Source of the DNA: Micavibrio sp. UBA6139
GTDB taxonomy: Bacteria; Pseudomonadota; Alphaproteobacteria; Micavibrionales; Micavibrionaceae
Assembly (NCBI GenBank): GCA_002423285.1
Contig: DIVF01000036.1
Coordinates: 45,445-109,444 of the forward strand
Length of the DNA: 64,000 nucleotides
Direction of reading: 5' to 3'
Shown: in pieces, positions 50,354 through 59,506 of the stretch
Layout of the letters: each line of letters starts with the position of its first letter
Numbering within the stretch: the first letter of the stretch is position 1
Translations under genes and position numbers: made by a program
The notes under the pieces: generated by a model
Told to the model about the DNA's origin: nothing
The model's database searches: none
The model's input: the letters and a program-made list of their open reading frames with translations, nothing else

Positions 50354-52522
50354 ATGATTACCGCACAAGACCTCATCACCCAGATCCAATCTTATAACCC
50401 CGATATCGATGCCGCTTTGATCGAACGGGCGGTTGATTTCGCACGGGTCAAGCATGAGGGGCAGTTGCGGGCCTCGGGCGAGCCTTATTATACGCACCCC
50501 GTCGAAGTCGCTGGTTTGCTGGCCGACATGAAAATGGACCCGTCCACGATTGTCACGGCCATTTTGCACGACACGCTGGAAGACACCGCAACCACGATGG
50601 ACGAGCTGAAAAAGCTGTTTGGCGAGGATGTCGCCAGCATGGTCAATGGGGTCAGTAAATTATCCCGGATCGAAGGGCAGACGGTTGAGGGCAAACAGGC
50701 GGAGAATTTCCGCAAACTTGTTCTGGCGATGTCCGATGATATTCGTGTGCTTTTGGTCAAGCTCGCCGATCGCTTGCACAATATGCGCACCATCGATCAT
50801 ATTGTAAAACCGGAAAAACGCCGCCGCATCGCGCGCGAAACGCTGGAAATTTATGCGCCTTTGGCTGAGCGCATTGGTATCCACAAAATCAAGGAAGAGC
50901 TGGAGGATTTATCCTTCGGTGTCATCAACCCCGAAGCCCGTGAAGGGATCATCAACCGTCTGGCTTATTTGCGGGCTGAAGGCGGCAGCGACATGGTCAA
51001 GTCGATCATCGTGACGCTGACCAAAAACCTGCAACAGGCAGGCATTGTTTCTGAAATTGCGGGCCGCGAAAAAACACGCTATTCGATCTGGCGCAAGATG
51101 CAGCGCAAAAACGTGGCCTTTGAACAGCTCTCCGACATCATGGCGTTCCGCGTTGTGGTCAGTTCGATTGAAGAGTGCTATCACGCGCTCGGCATCATCC
51201 ACAGCCAGTACCCAACTGTGCCGGGACGGTTCAAGGATTACATTTCGACCCCGAAGCCAAACGGGTATCGTTCCATCCATACAACGGTGATGGGCCCGGA
51301 AAGCCAGCGCATTGAAATTCAAATCCGTACCCGCGATATGAACGCGGAAGCAGATCTGGGTGTCGCGGCACACTGGTCGTATAAGGATGGCAGGGCCAAG
51401 GCCGAACTGCAGGACGCGAAGAAATATCGTTGGATGCGGGAACTCCTCGACCTCATCGAAAACGAACAAAAGCCGGAAGAGTTTCTCGAAAATACCAAAC
51501 TGGAACTGTTTCAGGATCAGGTCTATGTGTTCTCACCAAAAGGTGACTTGATTGAATTGCCAACGGGTTCCACGCCCATCGATTTTGCCTATGCCATTCA
51601 CTCTGGTCTTGGTGATAAATGCGTTGGTGCCAAAATCAATGGCCGCATTGCGCCGTTGAATACCAAGCTGCAAAACGGCGATCAGGTTGATGTGATCACG
51701 GCCAAAAACCAGAATCCGTCCCCGACCTGGGAACGCTTTGTTGTCACAGGTAAGGCGAAATCGCATATTCGCCGTTACATCCGCCTGCAACAGCGCAATG
51801 AATATGTGATGCTCGGCAAGGCAATGCTGCAAAAAGTCTTCCAGATGGAAGGCTATGAATTTACCGATAAGGGTGTCGGCAACGTCCTCAACCAATTCCG
51901 CGCTGAAAACGTCGATGATGTTTTTGCGGGCATTGGTCAGGGCAATATCGTAGCCCGTGATGTGTTCCGGGCGATTTTCCCAAGCCATAAGGCGACACCG
52001 GCCCGTAAACCCAGTGACGCGGATATGGATGAGCAAAGCATCATCACCCGCAAGCCTGAGAACAAGGGCAAGCCGATGCCGATCAAGGGGCTTATCCCCG
52101 GCATGGCGGTTCATTACGCACGCTGCTGCCACCCGTTGCCCGGTGATCGCATTGTCGGAATCGTCGCGACCGGAAAGGGTGTGACCATTCACACGATTGA
52201 TTGTGAAACGCTGGAAAACTTCGCCGATACACCGGAGCGCTGGCTGGACGTGTCATGGGGTGATGAATCGGATGCGGGATCGCATGCCGGTCGCCTTGAT
52301 GTCACCATTGCAAACGTGCCGGGTGCCTTGGGGACATTGTCCACGGTCATTGGCCGCAATGGCGGCAACATCACCAATTTAAAAGTCACCAATCGCAGTC
52401 TTGATTTCTGGGACATGATCATTGATGTCTATGTGAATGACACCGGACATTTGAAAGACATTATTGCGGCCCTGCGTGCGACACCACAAATCGCCGATGT
52501 GCAGCGCGCCAAGGGGCGTTAA
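50354..52522 (+). CDS. Bifunctional (p)ppGpp synthetase/hydrolase (Rel/SpoT)
   Basis: Makes and breaks the stringent-response alarmone. The HD hydrolase domain has ILHDTLEDTATT and KLADRLHNMRTI; the synthetase domain has GRFKDYISTPKPNGYRSIHTT spread around residue 300; the TGS domain begins VYVFSPKGDLIELPTGSTPIDFAY; the C-terminus has the Cys/His region HYARCCHPLPGD and an ACT domain. Both hydrolase and synthetase motifs are intact. ATG 50354 gives 722 residues; TTG 50348 is less likely. Alphaproteobacteria usually have one such enzyme. Confidence 0.95.
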   Translation: MITAQDLITQIQSYNPDIDAALIERAVDFARVKHEGQLRASGEPYYTHPVEVAGLLADMKMDPSTIVTAILHDTLEDTATTMDELKKLFGEDVASMVNGVSKLSRIEGQTVEGKQAENFRKLVLAMSDDIRVLLVKLADRLHNMRTIDHIVKPEKRRRIARETLEIYAPLAERIGIHKIKEELEDLSFGVINPEAREGIINRLAYLRAEGGSDMVKSIIVTLTKNLQQAGIVSEIAGREKTRYSIWRKMQRKNVAFEQLSDIMAFRVVVSSIEECYHALGIIHSQYPTVPGRFKDYISTPKPNGYRSIHTTVMGPESQRIEIQIRTRDMNAEADLGVAAHWSYKDGRAKAELQDAKKYRWMRELLDLIENEQKPEEFLENTKLELFQDQVYVFSPKGDLIELPTGSTPIDFAYAIHSGLGDKCVGAKINGRIAPLNTKLQNGDQVDVITAKNQNPSPTWERFVVTGKAKSHIRRYIRLQQRNEYVMLGKAMLQKVFQMEGYEFTDKGVGNVLNQFRAENVDDVFAGIGQGNIVARDVFRAIFPSHKATPARKPSDADMDEQSIITRKPENKGKPMPIKGLIPGMAVHYARCCHPLPGDRIVGIVATGKGVTIHTIDCETLENFADTPERWLDVSWGDESDAGSHAGRLDVTIANVPGALGTLSTVIGRNGGNITNLKVTNRSLDFWDMIIDVYVNDTGHLKDIIAALRATPQIADVQRAKGR

Positions 52523-52528
52523 CAGCTT

Positions 52529-53104
52529 ATGTTTAAACGCCGCCTGCCGCTCCACCCCTTGCAGCAATTAAAGGAAATGGTCTGGCCCAGCATGGGGTGG
52601 GACCGGGCCTATGATTATTTCCGCCACCGCGTCTTTCGCAACGCCGATTCCGCGCATAAAATTGCTGGCGGGTTATCGATGGGTATGGCTGTGTCCTTCA
52701 CGCCTTTTTTAGGGACACATATTTTACAGGCGATTTTTTTCGCGTGGCTGTTCCGGTTGAATGTCGTGGCGGCGGTCATTGGTACAATCGGCGGGAATTG
52801 GTGGACATTTCCGGCCATGTTCTGGTTGGACTATGTCGTGGGCAGTGCCATTTTCAATGCGATCGGCGTTGATGAATTAATTGCTATGCCGGAAACGATG
52901 ACGCTGCAATTCCTGTTTGAAAACCCTTTGAAATTACTGATGCCCCTGACACTGGGCGGGGTTATCTGCGCCATTTTAAGCTGGCCGATTTGTTATGGGC
53001 TGCTGTACTGGCCGGTCAGGGGCATGCGCCGTGCTTATCGTTACCAACGTCTGCGCGTCGTCCGCGCCCGCCGCCAATTAAAACGCCGCGCTGAGAAACC
53101 ATAA
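52529..53104 (+). CDS. DUF2062 family membrane protein
   Basis: Unknown-function family. HKIAGGLSMGMAVSFTPFLGTH and the following hydrophobic region with GGNWWTFP are its signature. Two or three membrane helices and a Lys/Arg-rich C-terminus (RVVRARRQLKRRAEKP) are visible. 191 residues, normal. It starts 6 nt after the (p)ppGpp enzyme gene and is likely co-transcribed with it. The acpS-lepB-rnc-era block would follow next in many relatives; here two glycine-rich genes lie between. Confidence 0.9.
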   Translation: MFKRRLPLHPLQQLKEMVWPSMGWDRAYDYFRHRVFRNADSAHKIAGGLSMGMAVSFTPFLGTHILQAIFFAWLFRLNVVAAVIGTIGGNWWTFPAMFWLDYVVGSAIFNAIGVDELIAMPETMTLQFLFENPLKLLMPLTLGGVICAILSWPICYGLLYWPVRGMRRAYRYQRLRVVRARRQLKRRAEKP

Positions 53105-53118
53105 TTTCAACGATCCTG

Positions 53119-55107
53119 TTATTGTGGTGTAATCACAATCCGGCCATTGCCGCCGCGTGATGGGCAACCAATGTTGCCAGTCAAGCCCGTGCCGGGACCG
53201 CTATTGGCCGCTGCACCGCCTGCACCACCACTCCCTGTTGCGGCTGCTGTTCCGCCAATGGTGACAATATCACCCAGGCCACCACCGCCACCGCCACCGC
53301 CCTTGTTGGCGCTGCAGGCACCGCCAAAGGTTGATGTGCCGCAGTCCCAGTCTTTATCGGATCCGCCTGCACCACCATAAACAGTGGTGGTAGGATTGTG
53401 TGAGGCATTACCGCCACCGCCAGCACCGCCCAGATTGGAATTGCCGCCGCGCCGCGCGTTATCACCGCCACCACCGCCGCCATAGCCGCCACCACCGCCA
53501 TTGCCGCCAACACTACCGTTAAAGACGCCACCGCGGCCCTGATCCATCCCGCCGCCTTCGCCACCTTCGGTGGAGCAGGCCCCCATGCCACCTTCACCAA
53601 CTACAATGCGAAGATAACTGCCGGCTGTCAGGGTGAGTGTTTTCTGGGCGTAGCCGCCGCCGCCGCCGCCGCCAATAGCGGCATAATCGTGCCCGCCACC
53701 ACCACCGCCACCGCCGATGACATGGATGGTTGAGGCATCGGCATTGGTGATCAATGACGCGCCGCCGCCACCGCCGCCCTGAGCCTGCATTGCACCACCA
53801 CCACCCGCGCCATAGGCATCCATGACCAATGTGTTGCACCCAGTTGGGACCTCATAGAAATAATAGCCCGGCGTGCTGAATGTCACAGGGTCACAATCCG
53901 GCGGCGTTACAAAACTGGCCGGAGTAATACGCACGCGGCCATTGCCGGCCCGTGTCGGGCACGATGTCCCTGGTGTTGCCCCGATGCCGGGGCCGCCATT
54001 GGCTGCCGCACCGGCTGTGTAGCGATTGGCGGTCCTGCCCAGTACAACGATGTCGCCGCTGCCTGCGCCGCCGCCGCCGCCTTCGCCCCATCCGCCGCAT
54101 ACGCCGCCAAAGGTTGATGTGCCGCAGTTCGCGTGTGCATCGGCGCCGCCCGCGCCGCCATACACGGTAGTAGAATTATTGTGCGAGGCATTACCACCAC
54201 CACCGCCACCCCCGGCCGTCGCGCTGCCGCCGCCCCAGCCGTTATCACCGCCACCTGCGCCACCATAAGCGGCATTGCCGCCCACCCCGAGATTGCCACC
54301 GCGCCCAGAGGAGGGGCTGCCCCCACTGCCGCCATATATGCTACAGGCACTGGAGCCACCTTCGCCAACGCTAATAATTAAGGTATCGTCGGCTGTTTCG
54401 GTTGTGGTCAGGCGGGCATAACCACCGCCGCCGCCGCCGCCAATTGCTATATCATCGTGGCCACCACCGCCACCACCGCCTGCATACACTAAATAGGAAC
54501 CGCCCGTATCTTGAACGGCGCTGGCTGCGCCACCGCCACCACCCTGATTCTGGATAGCCGCACCGCCGCCGGCACCCCATGTTTCAATCAGCAGATTTTC
54601 GCAGCCCGGAAGGATTGTGTAAGTGTGAAAACCGATGGTATCAAAAGTCACCGGTTCACATACGGGGGGCGGGAGGTTTCCGTTGATAAAAGGAACCCAG
54701 TTATCGCCATTGCAGAACGTGTAGGTTTTTATGGTGGCATCATAGCGCAGTGCCCCGGCAATCGCGGGTGTGCAGGCTTGCGGATCATAGCCAACACGTA
54801 CGGATCCGCCGACATCCAGTGCGGTGACAGGCACGGCGGCCCGGACGCCAATATTTCCTGTACTGCTGGTATAATGAATTTCGCTGAGGTCTGCGAGGTT
54901 GAGTACCCAACGATCGTTCGAAAAATCGGTCCAGTTCGTGTTGTCGCAATACATAAAGCGTTCAAGCGCTGAAAACCACTCCACCGAACCAGCCGGGCCT
55001 GCCGGAGAGGTGCAGGCCGCTTGCGCGGGTTGCGGCGCATAAAGCAGCGCACACAGCGACGCTGCGGCAAAGTATAAATATTTCTGTTTGGACCAATCAA
55101 TCATCAT
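53119..55107 (-). CDS. Large secreted glycine-rich protein with two tandem repeats
   Basis: A 662-residue secreted protein. Signal peptide (residues 1-30, ends QPAQA), then a region with two paired short motifs (EWFSALERFMYCDNTNW and ALRYDATIKTYTFCNGDNW) around TGNIGVRAAVPVTALDV, a type of segment seen in phage tail and fibre proteins. Two glycine-rich domains of about 250 residues follow (from about 150 and 405), each with xPVTFxTxGxxxY, GAGGGA, GGHDxxAIGGGG, NASHNxTTTVYGGAGG, CGTSTFGG, and CPxRxGNGRVxITP near the end. Cys positions repeat, so disulfides are likely. Function unknown; adhesion or surface coat is an inference. Its ATG overlaps the restored stop of the upstream gene (ATGA). Confidence 0.8.
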   Translation of the reverse strand: MMIDWSKQKYLYFAAASLCALLYAPQPAQAACTSPAGPAGSVEWFSALERFMYCDNTNWTDFSNDRWVLNLADLSEIHYTSSTGNIGVRAAVPVTALDVGGSVRVGYDPQACTPAIAGALRYDATIKTYTFCNGDNWVPFINGNLPPPVCEPVTFDTIGFHTYTILPGCENLLIETWGAGGGAAIQNQGGGGGAASAVQDTGGSYLVYAGGGGGGGHDDIAIGGGGGGGYARLTTTETADDTLIISVGEGGSSACSIYGGSGGSPSSGRGGNLGVGGNAAYGGAGGGDNGWGGGSATAGGGGGGGNASHNNSTTVYGGAGGADAHANCGTSTFGGVCGGWGEGGGGGAGSGDIVVLGRTANRYTAGAAANGGPGIGATPGTSCPTRAGNGRVRITPASFVTPPDCDPVTFSTPGYYFYEVPTGCNTLVMDAYGAGGGGAMQAQGGGGGGASLITNADASTIHVIGGGGGGGGHDYAAIGGGGGGGYAQKTLTLTAGSYLRIVVGEGGMGACSTEGGEGGGMDQGRGGVFNGSVGGNGGGGGYGGGGGGDNARRGGNSNLGGAGGGGNASHNPTTTVYGGAGGSDKDWDCGTSTFGGACSANKGGGGGGGGLGDIVTIGGTAAATGSGGAGGAAANSGPGTGLTGNIGCPSRGGNGRIVITPQ

Positions 55108-56344
55108 AGGGGCCGTATAACCACCTTGCCAGCAGCACCCGTCGTTGGGCACGATGAACCATTACTGATCCCATTGCCGGGCCCGCCATTCGCGGCCGTG
55201 CCACCGCCATACCGATCGCCGGCCAGTCCTTGCAGAGCGACATCGCCGATACCGTAACCACCGCCGCCGCCTTCACCAAGTCCGCCACAGGACGAGCCAT
55301 AGGTTGAAACGCCGCAGGCCCAGTCAAAATCAGCACCACCGGGTCCGCCATATGTTGTTGTCGCACCAGCGTTACTGACGCCATTGCCGCCCCCGCCACT
55401 ACCGCCATGTGTGGATGTACCACCCCGCCGCGAAGCATCCCCCCCCCACCACCGCCAAAGGTTGAGTCCCCACCATTGGCGACGTTGCCGCCCACACCGC
55501 CCGATGGGATGCCGCCTGCGCCGCCAGTCGTTGAGCAGGCACTTTGCCCGCCGCCGCCAACAAAGATGTTCAGTATTTGGCCAACCGCATAGGTTGCGGT
55601 TTTTTTGCCGTATCCACCGCCGCCGCCGCCGCCAATCGCATTGTTGTCATGGCCACCACCACCACCACCACCACCCAGAGCTTGAATGACGGCCGATACG
55701 TCTTCCACGCGCGATGATCCGCCGCCGCCGCCGCCCTGGCCTTGGTTGCCTGCGCCGCCGCCCGCACCATAGGCTTCGATTACCAGCTCGGTGCAACCAG
55801 CCAGCACTGTGTAACTATAATTTCCGGGTGTGGTGTATTCCTGCATTGTACAGGTTGGAACGGTGGTACCGGCCATTGATTTCCAACTGGTGCCATCACA
55901 AAAATCGATGGTCTTGCTGACCGAGCTATAACGCAGCGCCCCGTCATAGGTGGCGTTACAGGTGGGAACGGAACTTCCCATGCGAATGCTGCCGTTCACA
56001 TCCAGTGCAACAGCAGGGTTGGTGTAACCAATGCCGACATTGCCCGCCGTATAAACGACGTTGGAACCGGATAATGTCCAAAGCCCGCCAGTCCCCAGAT
56101 TGGTCCAGGTGGCGCCATCGCAATATTTGAATTTCAAATCAGCGGAAAACCATTCCAGACCCCCAGCATTTGCTGTCGGGGTCGCGCAGGCCGCTTGGGC
56201 GGGGGAGGAAAAGAGGGAGAGGGCGGTAAAGGCCGCGCCAGCACAGATCATATATTTTGTGTTCGAAGCGAACGAAACTAAGGACGCCATCATGGCCTGT
56301 TTCCCCGTCGGTGAAATGGAGGTACCAATCATCTGAATGCTCAT
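55097..56344 (-). CDS. Secreted glycine-rich protein, frameshifted in its last quarter
   Basis: Paralogue of the next protein with one glycine-rich domain. Signal peptide (to SSPAQA), motifs LEWFSADLKFKYCDGATW and ALRYSSVSKTIDFCDGTSW around AGNVGIGYTNPAVALDV, then the Gly-rich domain. At a run of nine C on the plus strand (55439-55447) the Gly-rich sequence stops and becomes Ala/Met/Val-rich (MLRGGVVHPHM). One extra G in the run (G10) restores DASRRGGTSTHGG, ATTTYGGPGGADF, CGVSTYGSSCGG and CPTTGAAGKVVIRPL, ending at TGA 55104-55106 in an ATGA overlap with the next gene. The frame given here stays open to 55097 by chance of composition. Start uncertain (56344, 56332 or 56293). Confidence 0.75.
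   Translation of the reverse strand: MSIQMIGTSISPTGKQAMMASLVSFASNTKYMICAGAAFTALSLFSSPAQAACATPTANAGGLEWFSADLKFKYCDGATWTNLGTGGLWTLSGSNVVYTAGNVGIGYTNPAVALDVNGSIRMGSSVPTCNATYDGALRYSSVSKTIDFCDGTSWKSMAGTTVPTCTMQEYTTPGNYSYTVLAGCTELVIEAYGAGGGAGNQGQGGGGGGSSRVEDVSAVIQALGGGGGGGGHDNNAIGGGGGGGYGKKTATYAVGQILNIFVGGGGQSACSTTGGAGGIPSGGVGGNVANGGDSTFGGGGGGMLRGGVVHPHMAVVAGAAMASVTLVRQQHMADPVVLILTGPAAFQPMARPVADLVKAAAVVTVSAMSLCKDWPAIGMAVARPRMAGPAMGSVMVHRAQRRVLLARWLYGPYDD
55439..55447. repeat. Homopolymer of nine C (G9 on the coding strand)
   Basis: Mononucleotide run inside the glycine-rich gene, the exact point where the reading frame shifts. A ten-base run would give six Gly then DASRRGG, matching the paralogue (six Gly then DNARRGG). 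Either a slippage hot spot in the cell or a sequencing error. Confidence 0.85.
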
Positions 56345-56361
56345 ACGCGGTTAGGCATTAT

Positions 56362-56418
56362 TATTCTCTAATGTACGCTCTTGATTAAACCCATGAAGGG
56401 CAGTGGTATTCTCTCATG
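56362..56418. promoter_or_regulatory. Pair of 12-bp direct repeats upstream of the glycine-rich genes
   Basis: TATTCTCTAATG (56362-56373) and TATTCTCTCATG (56407-56418), one mismatch, 45 bp apart, between the divergent glycine-rich and acpS genes. About four helical turns apart, so a possible regulator site. The remaining bases of this gap are AT-rich with no gene. Confidence 0.35.
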
Positions 56419-56507
56419 AATATTATAAGATCAACACCCCCAGAGATAAGTTAATTTTGGGGGCAGGGCAGCATTATTATCTATAACGACAAGGGGATAG
56501 GGCGCAG

Positions 56508-56909
56508 ATGATTATCGGGACAGGCAGTGATCTGATCGATATTCGCCGGATTGAACGAACGCTGGCCCGGTTCGGGGAACGGTTCATTCAGCGCTGCTTT
56601 ACGGAAACTGAAATTGCCAAGGCGGAACGCCGCCGCGCCGCTGGAACCCATATCGCCACCTATGCCAAGCGTTTTGCGGCCAAAGAGGCCTGTTCCAAGG
56701 CTTTGGGGACCGGATTTTCAAACGGGGTCTATATGCGCGATATCGGGGTGGTGAATGATGCGCTGGGTCGCCCGACGCTGGCCTTGACTGGGGGGGCGCT
56801 GGAGCGCCTCAATACCATGATCCCGCCGGGACGTCAGGCGAATATCCATGTGACCTTGACCGATGAACCGCCAATGGCTGCGGTTCATGTTATCATCGAA
56901 GCGGTTTAG
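56508..56909 (+). CDS. acpS: Holo-[acyl-carrier-protein] synthase
   Basis: Transfers phosphopantetheine from CoA to the ACP encoded at 5.8 kb. IIGTGSDLIDIRRIERTL opens the protein with the Mg-binding Asp, and KRFAAKEACSKALGTG holds the conserved WxxKEA-type Glu and Lys. 133 residues, normal. It begins the acpS-lepB-rnc-era order typical of alphaproteobacteria. pdxJ, which often precedes acpS in this class, is absent here. Confidence 0.94.
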   Translation: MIIGTGSDLIDIRRIERTLARFGERFIQRCFTETEIAKAERRRAAGTHIATYAKRFAAKEACSKALGTGFSNGVYMRDIGVVNDALGRPTLALTGGALERLNTMIPPGRQANIHVTLTDEPPMAAVHVIIEAV

Positions 56910-56965
56910 GGCTTGGAAAGCCGGAAGACATTGGTTAAAACCCCCCAATACATTAAGTGCAGAGC

Positions 56966-57817
56966 ATGACAGACGACGTGAAACTGACCAAAAAAGCAAA
57001 ATCCGCAAAGCCTGCCAATCCGCCGCTCACCCCGCGTGAGGAATGGTCTGAATTCGCAAGAACCGCCGTCATCGCCATTATTCTGGCCTTGCTGGTGCGG
57101 ACCTTTTTATATGAACCGTTCAATATTCCGTCCGGGTCGATGAAGCCGACTTTGGAAATTGGTGATTACCTGTTTGTTTCCAAACCCGCTTATGGCTTCA
57201 GCCGTTATTCTTTCCCCTTCGCTTTGGCGCCAATTGAAAAGGGCCAGCGTGTTCCGCACAAAGAACCGCAGCGCGGCGATGTTATCGTTTTCAAACTGCC
57301 GACCAATCCCGGTATTGATTACATCAAACGTTTGATCGGTCTGCCCGGTGACACCATTCAGGTGATTGATGGCCGTCTTTATATCAATCATCGCCTTGTC
57401 CACCGTGAGCCTTTGGGTTTGAAAAAAATCGAAGAAAACGGTTCGACCACCACGATGATGGAATATCTGGAAACATTACCGGGCGGTGTCATTCATCGTA
57501 TCTATGAAGAATCCGATGAAGAGATGCTGGACAACACACCGGAATTTGTCGTGCCACAGGGTCATTATTTCATGATGGGTGATAACCGCGATAATTCACA
57601 GGACAGTCGCGTGCAGGATCTTGTCGGGTTCGTGCCGTATGAAAATCTGGTCGGTCGCGCATCGTTCCTGTTCTTCTCGACCAATGGTTACGCCAATTTG
57701 ATGGAAGTGTGGAAATGGCCATGGAGTATCCGTTATAACCGTATCTTCCAATCGGTGGAACCTGTGCGCCCGGCAACACCTGAAGCAGAAGCTGCTGGAA
57801 AACCTGCGCATGAGTGA
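56966..57817 (+). CDS. lepB: Signal peptidase I
   Basis: Membrane protease that cleaves signal peptides of exported proteins, including many in this window. One N-terminal membrane helix (TAVIAIILALLVRTFL) is followed by IPSGSMKPTL with the catalytic Ser, DYIKRLIGLPGD with the general-base Lys, and MGDNRDNSQDSR. 283 residues from ATG 56966; typical. It overlaps rnc by 8 nt. Confidence 0.96.
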   Translation: MTDDVKLTKKAKSAKPANPPLTPREEWSEFARTAVIAIILALLVRTFLYEPFNIPSGSMKPTLEIGDYLFVSKPAYGFSRYSFPFALAPIEKGQRVPHKEPQRGDVIVFKLPTNPGIDYIKRLIGLPGDTIQVIDGRLYINHRLVHREPLGLKKIEENGSTTTMMEYLETLPGGVIHRIYEESDEEMLDNTPEFVVPQGHYFMMGDNRDNSQDSRVQDLVGFVPYENLVGRASFLFFSTNGYANLMEVWKWPWSIRYNRIFQSVEPVRPATPEAEAAGKPAHE

Positions 57818-58484
57818 TGCGTTGCGGGCATTCGAAGGTCGCTTTGGCCATGTTTTTAAAAACCGCGAACGGCTAAATCTGGCGCTCACGCATTCCTCAA
57901 CGGGTGCGGATCATAATTACGAAAGACTGGAGTTTTTAGGCGACCGGGTTTTGGGCCTGGTCATTGCGGAGCTTCTGTATGAAGATTTCCCGCAGGAGAG
58001 CGAAGGTCATCTGGCCCGTCGTCATGCGGCGCTGGTATCGGGGGCAAGTCTGGCCTCCATCGCGCATGTCATTGATCTGGGTGCCGTTCTAAAGCTGTCT
58101 GATGCGGAACGCGCCAGTGGCGGGGCCAAAAACGAAAATATTTTAGCAGACGTGATGGAAGCCCTGATCGGGGCACTATATTTAGATGCTGGCATGGCAG
58201 GGTGTAAGCCGGTGCTGGGCGCGCTTTGGAAAGATATCCTGCATGTCATGGATAAACCGCCGCAGGACCCCAAAACAACGCTGCAGGAATGGGCGCAGGG
58301 GCGGGGGTTGCCGCTGCCGCGCTATGAGGTGACGGGACGTGAAGGGCCAGACCATGCCCCCGTATTCACAATTACCGTACAGGTTGAGGGGTGCGGCGCC
58401 GTCAGCGCTGATGGACCCTCACGCCGTGTCGCAGAAAAAGCAGCCGCAACCTTGTTGCTGGAAACATTAGGGGTTTTGATATGA
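57810..58484 (+). CDS. rnc: Ribonuclease III
   Basis: Double-strand RNA endonuclease for rRNA processing and mRNA turnover. NYERLEFLGDRVLGLV is the signature with catalytic acidic residues; NILADVMEALIGALYLD holds the second acidic pair. The C-terminal double-strand RNA-binding domain begins DPKTTLQEWAQGRGLPLPRYEV. 224 residues. Overlaps lepB by 8 nt and era by 4 nt, so the three are translationally coupled. Confidence 0.96.
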   Translation: MSDALRAFEGRFGHVFKNRERLNLALTHSSTGADHNYERLEFLGDRVLGLVIAELLYEDFPQESEGHLARRHAALVSGASLASIAHVIDLGAVLKLSDAERASGGAKNENILADVMEALIGALYLDAGMAGCKPVLGALWKDILHVMDKPPQDPKTTLQEWAQGRGLPLPRYEVTGREGPDHAPVFTITVQVEGCGAVSADGPSRRVAEKAAATLLLETLGVLI

Positions 58485-59428
58485 GCGATACACCGGACCA
58501 AACAGAAACAGGCGAACCACCACAAACACGCTGCGGCTTTGTCACCATCATCGGTGCGCCGAATGCTGGTAAATCCACTTTGTTGAACACCTTGATGGGA
58601 ATGAAGGTCAGCATCGTATCGCCAAAGGTACAAACCACCCGTATGCGTGTGCGCGGCATTATGATGCGCGGATCGTCACAAATTATTCTGGTCGATACCC
58701 CGGGTATTTTCAAACCACGCCGCCGTTTAGACCGCGCCATGGTTGCTGCCGCGTGGGATGGGGAACAGGATGCGGATATCACGGCTCTCATCGTCGATGC
58801 CAGCCGGTCGGATGTGCGTAAGCATGTTGATGATATTTTGACGCGCCTGACTGAACGCACAGAGGGTGGACCAAAGAAATGCATTCTGATTTTGAACAAG
58901 GTTGATCAGATCCGCCGCGACATTTTATTGCCGATGGCAAAGGATTTTAACGACGTCTATCCATTCGCCGCGACCTTTATGATTTCAGCCCTTGGCGGCA
59001 GTGGCGTTGATGATCTGGCAGCATATTTGGAAAAAGAAGTGCCACCCGGAATCTATGCGTATCCCGAAGATCAGGTGTCCGATATGCCGGAACGTTTGCT
59101 GGCAGCGGAGATCACCCGCGAAAAATTATTCTATCAGATGCACGAAGAAATTCCTTACGCGCTGACGGTCGAAACGGAATCGTGGGAAGACTTTGATAAC
59201 GGTGATGTGAAGATTACACAGATCGTTATCATCGCCCGTGAAGCGCATCGCCCAATTATTTTGGGCAAGGGTGGATCGCGCATCAAGGATATTGGTCAAC
59301 GCTCTCGTTTGGAATTGGAACGCATTCTTGATCGCAAGGTTCATTTGAATCTGATTGTGCGGGTGCGTGAAAACTGGCTGGACGAGGCCGAACGATTCAG
59401 TCTTTGGGGGCTCGACCATAACGCCTGA
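58481..59428 (+). CDS. era: GTPase Era
   Basis: Ras-like GTPase that binds 16S rRNA and helps 30S maturation. G1 IIGAPNAGKSTL, G3 VDTPGIF, G4 ILNKVD; the KH domain follows with HRPIILGKGGSRIKDIG. A C-terminal VRENWLDEAERFSLWGL is typical. 315 residues. It starts inside the rnc stop (ATGA). recO, the usual next gene in many relatives, is replaced by gcrA after a 246-bp gap. Confidence 0.96.
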   Translation: MSDTPDQTETGEPPQTRCGFVTIIGAPNAGKSTLLNTLMGMKVSIVSPKVQTTRMRVRGIMMRGSSQIILVDTPGIFKPRRRLDRAMVAAAWDGEQDADITALIVDASRSDVRKHVDDILTRLTERTEGGPKKCILILNKVDQIRRDILLPMAKDFNDVYPFAATFMISALGGSGVDDLAAYLEKEVPPGIYAYPEDQVSDMPERLLAAEITREKLFYQMHEEIPYALTVETESWEDFDNGDVKITQIVIIAREAHRPIILGKGGSRIKDIGQRSRLELERILDRKVHLNLIVRVRENWLDEAERFSLWGLDHNA

Positions 59429-59506
59429 GCGGTGGATAGGTTCCCAACATCCGAATAATCCGGCTTTTATTTTGGTAATTCCGTAGTTTTGATTTTATGT
59501 GGATAA

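Noticed and set aside
53147..54381. Pro- and Arg-rich open frames opposite the glycine-rich genes
   Set aside because: Complement of Gly codons gives Pro/Ala/Arg; they follow from composition, not from real genes.
53119..55750. Repetitive DNA in the glycine-rich genes as a CRISPR-like or satellite array
   Set aside because: Repeats follow codon periodicity and the protein motif order; no constant repeat-spacer pattern.
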